A stretch of 64,000 bases of DNA from Cladorrhinum sp. PSN259 (taxonomy: Eukaryota > Ascomycota > Sordariomycetes > Sordariales > Podosporaceae): assembly GCA_033725935.1 (NCBI GenBank), contig MU867095.1, forward strand, positions 186,001 through 250,000, written 5' to 3'. Under the pieces are notes generated by a model. It was given only the letters and a program-made list of their open reading frames with translations, did not search any database and was not told the DNA's origin. The stretch's first letter is position 1, and every line of letters starts with the position of its first letter. Both the position numbers and the translations under genes were made by a program. Positions 54,176 through 64,000 of the stretch are shown here, piece after piece.

Positions 54176-56720
54176 GATGTAATGTATAATTGAACGGAGG
54201 GAAGACCGGACAACACAAAGAAAAAACAGAATATGTAGCAATCAGGCCATGCGATTGATCTCCTGTGGCAGTCTTGTATGGATTTGGAGCCGGACTTCAA
54301 ATCGGACAAATATCAGCTGAGTCCGGTCCGTTAAGGTTCAAGTTAATAAGTCTGAAGTTTAAAAAGCAGGCACCAGCGCGCCGTGCGCGAAACACAGTCG
54401 CGTCTGGTTGGTTGGCTGCATCCACAAGCCTTCAAAACGGGGCGCCAGCTCACGTGAAAGGAGAGGTGTCGCAGTGGAGGCGTCCGCGGCCTGTGAAACA
54501 TCGCCCTATTCCCTGTAAATAATTTGCTTCATCTGCCCTTGAATTTTGAACTGCGTGACAGCCTTCTCATTATATGACCGTGGTTGAAGATATATCCAAG
54601 TTCATTGATTCAAACCGACACCTCATACCCAAATATGCCCCCTTCCTATGTCCCTTTCTTCTACCCACTATTTCTCAGTGCTCTTCTGGATCCGAGCCCC
54701 TTGAAATCAAAACATGCAGGTCTAAGACTGCCAATGTTCCCCTGCCTCAGCTGCCTTGCAAGACAGGCATCCTCGCTTCATTACAGGCGAACCGTTCAAA
54801 GCATCATACAAGACAGTAGCTTATTCCACTACTTTATGTTGGTTTTGATCATCAACTGAGACTCTCTTATCTTATGGCTCCCCGGATTCATCCCGCGGAG
54901 TGTAATCTAGGGCACCCCGCCACTCAACCAGATATCAAGATGTCCAGCCGGCCCGGTGCACAAGAGCTTCCCTTCCCGCGCGGATATGTCGCTTCCGCTG
55001 CGACTTACATGCCATCATTGACGAGGCGAGTACGCCATGACCCCGCCGCTTGGCCTTGCGATATACCTGGCCACCGCCCCTCTGGTCTCCTGAGCTGTCG
55101 TTGAATACGGTTCCGAGTAATAGGCTGAAAAGGAGGTCCTGTAGAACAGGGAACATGGGCATTCAGAGTGCTAGTGATTAACTGATTATATCCATATGGA
55201 TGTCTGTACCAGCTTTCGACTGCGGAGGACGTGGTGCGGCACATCGGGCAATCAAACAGCCACGATATCATCTGCGAACATGCTTCCAGCAGAGTTCCAG
55301 AAGAAATCTCCAAAGAGGTCAAGATGGCATGCTGCTGCCGGGTGACGCCGACGGCAAAAGAACTCGGAAGAGTACCAGAAAACCTCCCCTAGAAACTGAG
55401 ATCTCCACGATCTGCCCGTCCGTAACAGTACTGTCTGTGCCGAAATCGAACACACGTGTACGTAGCATTTGCATCTTGCCAGTCCCAACAACACAGACCG
55501 AGGTCCGGACAACATAGTCTCACCAACAGTCTGACTTGCAGTTAGGGCTGGGGCCCACGCATCAGCGTATCAGAGCTGCATTACCTGCAGCTGGGGATGG
55601 GATTCCGGGTGGGTCTGGTTGTTCTGGAATAAGACGAAACTGGGAAACGAACTGCTCGTGGTTGTTGCTCGGACGAAATACAACATGATCCACTACCATC
55701 TCCATCTACAGATGCAGGGGCTTGCTTTGGGATGACCAGCATGCTTTTTTGCGAGTTCAAGTTCGAATTTCAGATTTCAGGTCACGGGTTGCCTGTGGCA
55801 AGTGTAATTCCACTGTGACTGTGACTGGCACTGTCAGACTTCCCAATGTTGCAAACGGCAGCTGTAAACCGAGAAATGCAATGACGCGGTTAGGAAGGCA
55901 GGTACGGGGTTGCACTACACAGTGTTAAGGGACAGTATTGCTGCCGGCGTCGTGCGATTGGGTGTAAAGGTTGAGATAAGGTAAACGAAAGATGAAAGTA
56001 CGACGGATGACGGGAGCAAAAAAAACCAAGTAACCGTTTGTCTCTTGTGTCTCTCTACTGCATCTTAACTCACGGCAGACGTTGAGAGGCACCGAGTGGT
56101 GAAGGCGTCACAATTGACTTTTGCAAAGGAAAATTGGACCTGACGTAGAGAATTGGGACATCTGACCTCTTTCCAAAATCAGGGATCTACAGAGGCAGAG
56201 TTGAAAAAAAAAATACCTGTGTACCTGGGAAAGCGAATCAATGCAAAGCAGGGGTGCCCCACACAGCAGGTCCGTCCAGAAAATTTCAACCACAAACTGC
56301 AGCAGTTTTCACACACCCGCTCCTTCGCTGGACCTTTCGCCCCGACTACCTCAGGAAACGGAGCAGTGGTTTATTAATTGGCCATCCCCTCCTGAAGACC
56401 TTCTTTCCTCCTTCCAACAACTTTTCCACTACGAACCAAAGTTTGCGTTGTGCCCCATACACACAAACTTTTGAATCTCTTAATCCAGGTCAGTTTCTCT
56501 TATTGATTGGTATACCCCACATTTCAAGAAAGTCTCCCATTCCTCCCACCTTGGCTTTCCCACCCCACCTTCGAATTTGCACCTCTGCAAGTCTGCATTT
56601 TCAAACCTTCCAATACCAACAAAAACTACATCTCAATTCTCTATACTGACCCAGTCGATTACAATCGCGCAGACTTCAAATCACTCTACAACACAAAATA
56701 AACCCTATCACCCAAACAAA
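54176..56720. other. intergenic, 2.5 kb divergent region
   Basis: Between the starts of the SAE2-like gene and the GIS2-like gene. Many small frames, none with protein-like features. The last 0.7 kb is AC/CT-rich, fitting a strong promoter and leader for the GIS2-like gene. No repeats or RNA genes seen. Confidence 0.45.
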
Positions 56721-58042
56721 ATGGATTTCGCCAGCTCTGGACGTGCCTGCTTTACTTGTGAGTTCCGTCGCAACACTCCCGTCCTTTCGCCCTCTCCCTT
56801 GCCTTCGCCTCGACCAAAGTGACCGCGAGGTCACTTCGCGATCGCCTCTTCTTTTTGGACACTCGGGCATGATTTATCTTGGAAAGATATCATGTTCTGT
56901 TTTCATACACAAAAAAAAAATTCATGACCAGCCGAAGCATATGTCATGCACCCACAAGATGGTGGGAGGACCCCGCGTGCTCTGCCCCTCAGCGCAATCG
57001 CACTCGCATCATCATCTCCAGTCCCTTCCGTGGCTGCCAATGGCCAGGCCTGTTTTTGTCAACAGCCTTTGCAATGGTGTCGGGTTTTGCGACGGGAGAT
57101 ATGTGCCCGTTAGGGAAACATTTGCTGGCGTTTGGGAATCAATTGTTCCCCGCACTCACTACATCACCATGACAAACCCCGCCTAACATTTGTGTGAGGG
57201 AGAGAAAGCATCTGACATAAGAGAATATAGGCGGCCAAACCACCCATCAGGTATGCCACTGACGGCGAGAGAAGAGAACCCGGATGACGGAGAGGTAGTG
57301 TCGTGTGTTTTCAATTTGCTAACATATTCGGTGCTAGGCCCGCGACTGCCCCAACAAGGGCGCTGCTAAGTGGTATGTTGATTCCTCGCCCTCTTCATCT
57401 CGTCGAGCTATGTCACTAACAGCTGGTTCTTCAGCTACAACTGCGGACAAGAGGGTCACATGAGCCGTGACTGCCCTGAGGGCCAGAAGGATGCTAAGAC
57501 CTGCTACCGCTGCGGCCAGCCCGGCCACATCTCCCGCGACTGCCCCACCTCTGCCGGTGGCCAGGGCGGCGGCGGCCAGAGCGGCGGCGGCGGCCAGAGC
57601 GGTGCTGAGTGCTACAAGGTTTGTTAAGACGACCTCAATCACATATGTTAGATATCTAGCGCTAACAATCTGTTCTAGTGCGGTGAGGTCGGTCACATTG
57701 CCCGCAACTGCTCCAAGGGCGGTGCTCCCTATGGCGGCGGCGGTGGCGGCGGCTACCAGTCTGGTGGCTATGGCGGTGGCGGTGGCTACGGCCAGAAGAC
57801 TTGCTACTCTTGTGGCGGCATGGGCCATCTGTCCCGTAAGTTACCATCATCAAACGTGTGTATGTCACGCTGTCTCTAACCGATCATCTGTAGGTGACTG
57901 CGTCAACGGCAACAAGTGCTACAACTGCGGTGTCTCTGGCCATCTGTCCCGTGACTGCCCCAAGGAGTCCACCGGTGGCGAGAAGATCTGCTACAAGTGC
58001 CAGCAGCCTGGCCACGTTCAGTCGCAATGCCCCAACAACTAA
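56721..58042 (+). CDS. GIS2: seven-zinc-knuckle GIS2/CNBP/Byr3-type protein
   Basis: Six exons: 56721-56757, 57231-57250 (20-nt microexon), 57338-57372, 57435-57618, 57679-57835, 57894-58042; introns 473, 87, 62, 60 and 58 bp. All phases agree and the product is 193 residues. It carries seven CX2CX4HX4C knuckles: CFTCGQTTHQARDC, CYNCGQEGHMSRDC, CYRCGQPGHISRDC, CYKCGEVGHIARNC, CYSCGGMGHLSRDC, CYNCGVSGHLSRDC and CYKCQQPGHVQSQC, with glycine-rich linkers between 3/4 and 4/5. This is the count and spacing of yeast Gis2 and human CNBP/ZNF9, which bind single-stranded nucleic acids, polysomes and stress granules. The first knuckle is spread over three exons. Intron 1 is far longer than others in the window and includes a small hairpin. 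Confidence 0.95.
56818..56835 (+). other. perfect hairpin with GCGA tetraloop in intron 1
   Basis: AGTGACC-GCGA-GGTCACT: a 7-bp perfect inverted repeat closing a GNRA-class tetraloop, about 60 bases after the donor of the long first intron. Confidence 0.7.
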
Positions 58043-59097
58043 GTTGTGACGGGATGCGGAGCGGTAGCGTTTAATGACCATTGACAACCCTGTTTTCAGC
58101 AACCAGTCACAGCCTTAGCATTTGCTTTTCAACGACGGAGGGATAGACGGGGACAGACTGGACTGCTGAGTAGGTAGTTCGGGGATAAGTTTGACGACAG
58201 GGCTGTGTTTATACACTGCCGTTCTAGTGGCTTACCAACGCTCACGCGTTGGCGGTTCATGGGTATCGCTGGTATCTCGGAGGCCATCTGGATATCTGAC
58301 AGGTTGGCGTTTCCCATCACCCGGTTTATTTCTAGCTTTTTTCACATTCTGGGCTTGAGAAACCAGGTTTACCCCTGGGATTATCATTTTTCCTTATTTC
58401 TCATCTCTTCACAAAAGCACCATTCACACGTCATGAACGAAAAGGGCTACTATCAGGCAATGGGAAAAGTTGACACACCATCTTGGCGTTGGGGATCAGC
58501 AAACAAAAACCATGTCTTTTCTGATAAACAAGAGACGGGAAAGAGCTCTTTTGGTCAGGCCTTCTTGCCTCGGAACTTCACCACATGCACCATATCGCGG
58601 ATTTTGTTTTCTGGGTTTCTGCTCAACGGTTTATGACTACTAGATCACTGGACTGGAACGGGTTCGTGGGGAACAATAAAAAAATGACAAATGGGTCCGG
58701 ATCAATGACAAATGATTTTGCTATGCCTTTATTTCCATGGTTCCCATCACTGCGAGGGTATTGTTAAAGTGACTGCGTAATGAGATGCGATATCTACCTT
58801 TCTCCTCTTCAATTGCAGTGCTTCCCATGGCTACCTATCTCGACTAGTTTTGTTAGTGCTTGACTCAAAAATATTGGCACCATCCAGACCTCGGTGGCAT
58901 GTAAAGTCTCAGACTCGATTATGGTTTATATGAACTTTTTGTTTTGGGAATTATGTTTATTGTCTTTGAACCCAAAAAAGCCATCCGCCTCATGGTATAT
59001 ATATACACGAGAGAAACTCGAAACAAAATCTGTCCAAACTTATTTGGCATTACATAAATGTTTTTTTTTTATGTCATGAAATTCTTTTTTTTTTCTT
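58043..59097. other. intergenic, convergent 3' ends
   Basis: About 1 kb between the stops of the GIS2-like gene and the cytochrome b5 fusion. T runs near 59058-59098. The plus-strand frame 58205-58636 is not protein-like. Probably UTR of both genes. Confidence 0.5.
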
Positions 59098-60718
59098 TTA
59101 CAAGACAGCCTTGGGCATAAACTTCATTGCCTGCCTGACGCCCAAGTCACCGAGGACCTCCTCGGCGCCGCCCAGGATGGCATCGAACTTGTAAGTGCGG
59201 TTGAAGTTCTCAATGACGCGGCCCATGCCGGTCTGGGTGAGGCCGCGCCCGCCCCAGATCTGGACGGCCTCGTCGGCGATCTCGTGGGCCGCGCGGGTGC
59301 AGCTCATCTTGAGGAGGGCGATGGGACCGCCCATGAACTTGGCCTGCTGGGCGTAGGGCATGTGGCACATTTGGTAACTGTAAGAAATAGGAAAAGTCAG
59401 TATAAATGCGTAGGACAAGAGTGAAAGAAAAAAAGACATACGTGATGGTCTCGAGCCATGACTGGTGAGACTCGCAAAGAGCAATCATCTTTGCCAGCTT
59501 CTGGCGAATGACGGGCTGATCGATCAGGCGCTTCTTGAAGACGAGACGCTGGTGAGCCCACTTGAGGGACTCCTCCGTCACGAGACGCATGTACCGGATG
59601 GTGGCGCACGCCATGGTCCACCGCTCGTGGTTGAAGTTGGAGAGGATGACGTAGATGCCCTTGTTCTCCTCGCCGAGCAGGTTCTCAGCGGGGACCTTTA
59701 CGTTGTCGAAGGTGATGTACGCGGTGCCGGCAGCGGGGGAGTAGGAAGTCTTGATGGCCTTGGTCTCGACGCCCTCGCCGCGCTCGATGAGCAGGACCGA
59801 AAGTCCCTTGCCCGTGTTGACACCGACGACAAAGTAGTCGCAGAAGACACCGTTGGTGATCCACTTCTTGGTGCCGTTGACGATGTAGTGCTTTCCGTCG
59901 GGGGTCTTCTTGGCGGTGGTTCGGAGGCCGGCGACGTCGGAGCCAGCAAAGGCCTCGGTGATAGCCAGACAGATCTTCTTCTTGCCGGAGAAGCACTCCT
60001 CCTCAATCTTCTTCTTGAGGGCTGGGTTCTTGTGGCCGAAGTTGAGCACGCAGGTAAGACCGATGACCATGCCGGCCATGTTGCCGTCCTGGAAACCGCG
60101 GCAGGCGGCGCGGACCTGCTCCTGTGAGCAGATCATATCGTGGAAGTAGTCGAACTCCTTGCCGTCGACGGCACCGTCGAGGAGGTTGACGCCGTGGAGG
60201 TGCTTTCCTGGGCCCATGCGCATGTGAAGGACGCCGGCCTTGGACATCTTTTCGATCAAGTCCTGGCTGACGTATTCGCCGGTCCGTTCCTTCTCGAGGG
60301 CCTCGGGAGTGATGTATTTGTCCGTGAAGATTCGCATGGCCTTCTGAAGCTTGCGGTGGCTCTCCTTGAAATAAGGGGACTTGAATGCGGGTGTGAGCCA
60401 GAGAGGCTCGCCATAAGGAACTGGTGAAAGGTCGCCGGGTTGGGGGGTAATAATAGACTGCTTCTCGCCCTCGATGGTGCCGATGGCCAGGTCCTTGTAC
60501 TTCTGGAGGACTTCGTGTCTGTGAAGGTTGTAGAAAGCGACGGTCGCGTCTGTGCCGGCGACCTGACGGAGGACAGCCTCGCCGCCGGGGTGGGCGTCTA
60601 GGAATTCGGAGACATCGTAGACGACGGTGTCGACAATGAACCACACGCTATCTTCGGTGTTGTGCTTTGCGACCTCAGCGCGGGTGAGAGTCTTGGAAGG
60701 GACTTCGAGGACAGACAT
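59098..60718 (-). CDS. cytochrome b5 / acyl-CoA dehydrogenase fusion
   Basis: Two exons, 60718-59442 and 59377-59098; 64-bp intron (GTATGT...TTACAG, phase 2) restoring LETITYQMCHMPYAQQ. Product 518 residues. Residues 1-85 are a cytochrome b5 domain: LTRAEVAKHN, FLDAHPGGEAVL with the first haem ligand His43 and the second at FYNLHRHE. From about 100 on is an acyl-CoA dehydrogenase fold: ITEAFAGSDVAGLRTTAKKTPDGKHYIVNGTKKWITNG (FAD/substrate-binding), ERWTMACATIRYMRLV, WGGRGLTQTGMG. Fungi have such fusions, in which b5 may deliver or take electrons from the flavin. The substrate is unknown. No peroxisomal SKL ends the protein (it ends PKAVL) and no N-terminal mitochondrial leader is visible. Confidence 0.95.
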
Positions 60719-62649
60719 GGTTCCGATGAATGCAAGAAGTGTAAGACAATGAGAAAATAGAGGGTATCACAGACAAGAGAGCGAGAGACAAGTCGTCCAA
60801 GGATTGCCGTCGTCGCAATGAAGAAAGACAAAGAAAAGTGGTATCAATGATTCTCAAAATATGGGGGATGATCACAAGCAATTGGGGGACGCCAAACGCA
60901 TTAAATGTATTTCATTTTAGTCAACATTCCTTTCTTCTCCGCGTGGCCCTCCAGTCGGACCGGGCTCTCGGAGCGCGGACACCACTCCAGCCTCCAAGGT
61001 CGATGGAGGGAAGACAGGCTTCCTTCGGTTCTTGGGCTCCTTTCCCCAGCTTTGAACGACCTCGGCTCTGGGGGGCCAGGCGTGGTGACGTGTGGGGAGT
61101 GCCCCAGCATCAGTATTGCAATCTCCGTGATTGGCTGCAGCCCCAAGTCTCCCCAGAGCTGTGCCAAGACCACCCCCGGGCCAAGCTCCTGCCAGTTTCG
61201 AGCTGAGCATGTGATGCTGCGGGAGTCGGTCAGCAGGTTTGGGGTTTCCGAGACGGATCATGACTCGGCGTGTTCGTCTCCTGCTGGTGAATGCATTTCT
61301 TAAACCTCAGGTTTACGCTTGCGTTCAGGGCTAATTTTTGCCATTCTTTTGCGACCTTTTGGGTGGAAGTTGGGGGTCAGCTGCTGTCAAGTGTCGTCAT
61401 AGCCGTTGAAGTGGGGCTGACATTGTTTTTGCACATCAAGACGTTTCAAGCCTTCGTCAGGTCTGATATATATGTATATATAGTACAGGTACATACTAAC
61501 AGCAGTTATATTCGACTATAAGTGGAAATATCGCTCTTCTCGTCGGACGAGGTCGGGTTTTACTCGAATGTTGATTCTCTCCTTCATATCTTCCTCTCTG
61601 TCTCCCTACCCCGCATTGCTCATTGCCCATTACCCCACCATTATCAGTGTGAGCTGGGTATTTGTGCTTTCGGACAAAAACATCCGGGCCAACCAAAAAA
61701 AAGCCACCATAGGCGGCCAGCGAACTCAGGCGTTCAGCATTTGTAAATCGAACTCATTGTATGAGGCAGGAAGAGGGCGCGTGGCATTGGTTAGGCAACA
61801 ACATCTGAGAAATAACTTAAATAGCGATTTCTTGTCTGTATCTCTTTGCTGGATATCTCAAAGTCTTGATCTTTATCTTTTTGGTTTTGTGATATCAGGC
61901 TTATGAGCACGGGCAACAAGCAATTACTGTTCTGTCTCACAAGGTAAAGTATTTTGGACTTTTGTTGTGAGTCTCAAGTCTTTTTTTTTTAGTCAAACAC
62001 TTTCTCTATTTTCTCTTTTTTATCGTTAGCAGTCAGCCACCAGTTGCGCCAACTGCGTGCTCAACAGTCTCACAACCATTGGCCGCTCGATTTTCTCAAA
62101 GATCAATATTACAGGGTGGGAAGACCAAGTGGTCTAGACTAGTAACTCCTCGCTCTATGCTAATTATATATAACCGTACATCCTTGCGGCCTTGTACTCT
62201 CACGGTATAGCTTGAGTTCTTATCGCTTACCCAGGGAGGCACGGGAGGCATATCGCTCCCGCCTCCCGAGACAATGAGCCCACACCACCTCGGTGACTCC
62301 TCGTCTTCCTTTAAAACAACATGGCGAGTGGTCTGGCCATTCGGTGAGCCAGATATCTTTCCGGTTGGGCAGGTACAGTCAGGGGCATACAACCCCGCAA
62401 CCCTGGTACTCGGGCTGCCAGTGAGCAGTGAAGATATATAACGTACGAGGCTCAGGTACTGCCTTAAGCCTTTGGGATAAACTATACCTTCAGTATTTCT
62501 TACAACAACGACAACAACACCAAAGTCGATTTAGCGATATTGAGAATATCTTTTTTAAAGTGCTTCATTCCAGTTGCAGTCCAAGTTGGATTGGCCTTCT
62601 CAGTTATTTTTCATATTTTTTTCCTTGCATCTCTGTCATCCTTGTCAGT
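60719..62649. other. intergenic, 1.9 kb divergent region
   Basis: Between the starts of the fusion gene and the amine oxidase. Contains a TA-rich tract at 61467-61482 and T-rich stretches at 61981-62020. The small frames show nothing recognisable. Confidence 0.45.
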
Positions 62650-64000
62650 ATGGACGCTCACTCAATGTCATTTAGTAGCGCTTCAACTAGGTACAAGACC
62701 CCGAACAAGATATACCAGGACAGGGCACGGCATTTGCAGTTTGATAGGTCTCCGAGAAAACTAAGCATCATGGATAGAGTTCTGCAGGTATTTACAATCA
62801 CTCATAAATAGGAGCCCACATATACGGTGAGACTGACACTGCTCAAAAGCTCGAAACTTTGGAACCAAGCAAAAGACCTCACATTGGTATTGTCGGTGCT
62901 GGTTTCGCGGGTCTCAGATGTGCAGACATATTACTTCGATATGGCTTCCGGGTGACAATCTTGGAAGCCCGAAATCGTCTCGGTGGCAGGATATCTCAAG
63001 AAAGTCTCCCAAACGGCCAGTTGATAGATATGGGTGCCAACTGGATCCACGGCACCGAGGATAATCCCATCATGGATCTAGCCAGGGAGACGGGGACATC
63101 CACTAGTGCTGAATGGGCTGAGGAGGCGTTCGTATTTGACGAGTTCGGGGAGATGCTGCATCCCAAAGAAGCCGGAGAATATAGCAATATGATGTGGGAG
63201 ATTATCAAAGAAGCATCCGCACACTCCCGGGCACATCAACATGGGCCCGGGATTGACCCCGGCGAAACGCTCTGGGATTTCTTCCAGGAGCATGTTCCTA
63301 AGAAGATACCCAGCACCGAGAAAGATTATGAACAGAAGCGAAAGTTTGTACTCCAGATGGCGGATCTTTGGGGCGCCTTTGTCGGCAGCCCTGTTCAGAC
63401 TCAAAGTCTGAAGTTCTTTTGGTTAGAGGAATGCATTGAAGGAGGTAAGAAGGATTTTTCGGCAAGAATGCATTGGACAGTCATGTCTAACCGTCAACAG
63501 AGAACCTTTTCGCCACAGGGACGTACCGCAAGATCCTCGAAACAGTAGCGAAACCCGCCATCAACGGAGCCACCATCCGTCTCCAAACCCGCATCACCGA
63601 TATCCATGGGAAGACGGCTTCTTCTTCCGGAAAAGTCAGAATCAAAGCCGCCGACGACGACCAAATCTTTGAGTTCGATGAAGTAGTTCTCACCACGCCA
63701 CTAGGCTGGCTCAAGCAGAACCTGCAAGCTTTCCATCCTGCTCTCCCTCCTCGCCTCACTCAAGCGATCCAAAATATCGGCTACGGCTCCCTAGAGAAAG
63801 TTTACATCACCTTCCCCGAGGCGTTCTGGCTGAACCCAGACTCAACGGGCCGTCAATTCACGGGATTCGGCCAATGGCTTTTCCCTTCTTACGCCGCTGA
63901 CACAAACCCAGCCAGGTGGACGAACGAAGTAGTGGAACTGGCTTCCACAAAGGATGGGGCGCATCCTACGTTGCTGTTTTACACGTACGGTGATCAATCG
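62650..64000 (+). CDS. flavin-containing amine oxidase, 3' end cut by window
   Basis: Exons proposed: 62650-62787, 62850-63444, 63501 to beyond 64000. Intron 2 (56 bp, GTAAGA...TCTAACC...ACAG, phase 1) is secure. Intron 1 is less so: I prefer 62788-62849 (GTATTT, CTGAC branch, AAAG acceptor), but an acceptor at 62831 also keeps the frame. After an N-terminal Ser/Arg-rich extension comes LETLEPSKRPHIGIVGAGFAGLRCADILLR, the FAD dinucleotide-binding GxGxxG, then EARNRLGGRI and MGANWIHG, typical of the polyamine/monoamine oxidase family; VVLTTPLGWLKQN and FPEAFWLN are later family blocks. Oxidises amines to imines with H2O2. Whether polyamine or other amine is oxidised cannot be told. No PTS1 can be seen because the C-terminus lies outside the window. 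Confidence 0.88.

Noticed and set aside
55005..55515. Small frames in the SAE2-GIS2 gap
   Set aside because: Overlapping on both strands, no family features, no splice pattern joining them.
59465..60127. 220-residue plus-strand frame opposite the cytochrome b5 fusion
   Set aside because: Antisense to a conserved coding exon with strong third-position bias, which opens the opposite frame.

Overview
The window is a gene-dense stretch of a filamentous ascomycete (Pezizomycotina, most likely a Sordariomycete) nuclear genome. The signs are short GT-AG introns (mostly 54-150 bp) with CTRAY-type branch sites, a lone dispersed 5S rRNA gene of the Neurospora type, and a core set of conserved fungal genes with long disordered tails. 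I see no transposase, reverse transcriptase, CRISPR array, prophage or secondary-metabolite cluster. Most real genes are spliced, so coordinates given here are whole coding spans and the exon junctions are written in each entry; all were worked out by eye from phase, donor/acceptor and branch signals.

Layout. 0.3-4 kb: 5S rRNA, then a large disordered protein with in-frame repeats (-). 6-12 kb: branched-chain aminotransferase (+), a coiled-coil nuclear-looking protein (-), a seven-helix membrane protein with a repeated acidic tail (-). 12-19.3 kb: a tRNA-like sequence, a PrxQ/BCP peroxiredoxin with charged tails (-), a 21.3 kDa complex I accessory subunit (+), LTO1 (-), a short-chain dehydrogenase (-), the NatA catalytic subunit NAA10 (+). 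19.8-30.5 kb: a polyglutamine protein (-), the H/ACA snoRNP protein NHP2 (+), a small membrane protein (-), the nuclear-envelope phosphatase NEM1 (-). 31-35.3 kb: a decayed F-box-like gene, then a divergent pair QCR8 (-) / prohibitin-1 (+). 36-46 kb: REX3 exonuclease (+), a GT8 glycosyltransferase (+), a divergent pair MCM2 (-) / UBR7-MLO2-like zinc-finger protein (+). 47.8-58 kb: UBP3-type deubiquitinase (-), SAE2/CtIP-type resection factor (-), a seven-knuckle GIS2/CNBP protein (+). 59-64 kb: a cytochrome b5-acyl-CoA dehydrogenase fusion (-) and a flavin amine oxidase that runs off the right edge (+).

The genes are mostly unrelated housekeeping functions rather than one pathway. Recurrent themes are mitochondrial inner-membrane biology (complex I subunit, QCR8, prohibitin, branched-chain aminotransferase), RNA metabolism (NHP2, REX3, GIS2, LTO1 for the Fe-S protein Rli1/ABCE1) and DNA replication/repair (MCM2, SAE2). 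The two divergent pairs sharing about 0.4 kb of promoter are the clearest cases of likely co-regulation.

I did not find a convincing undescribed multi-gene system. The most interesting items are single-gene oddities: a 7-helix protein whose tail carries seven repeats, a peroxiredoxin flanked by a histone-H1-like tail and an acidic tail, a 20-nt microexon that supplies the middle of a zinc knuckle, in-frame tandem repeats, a 40-residue polyglutamine run and a tRNA-like element.
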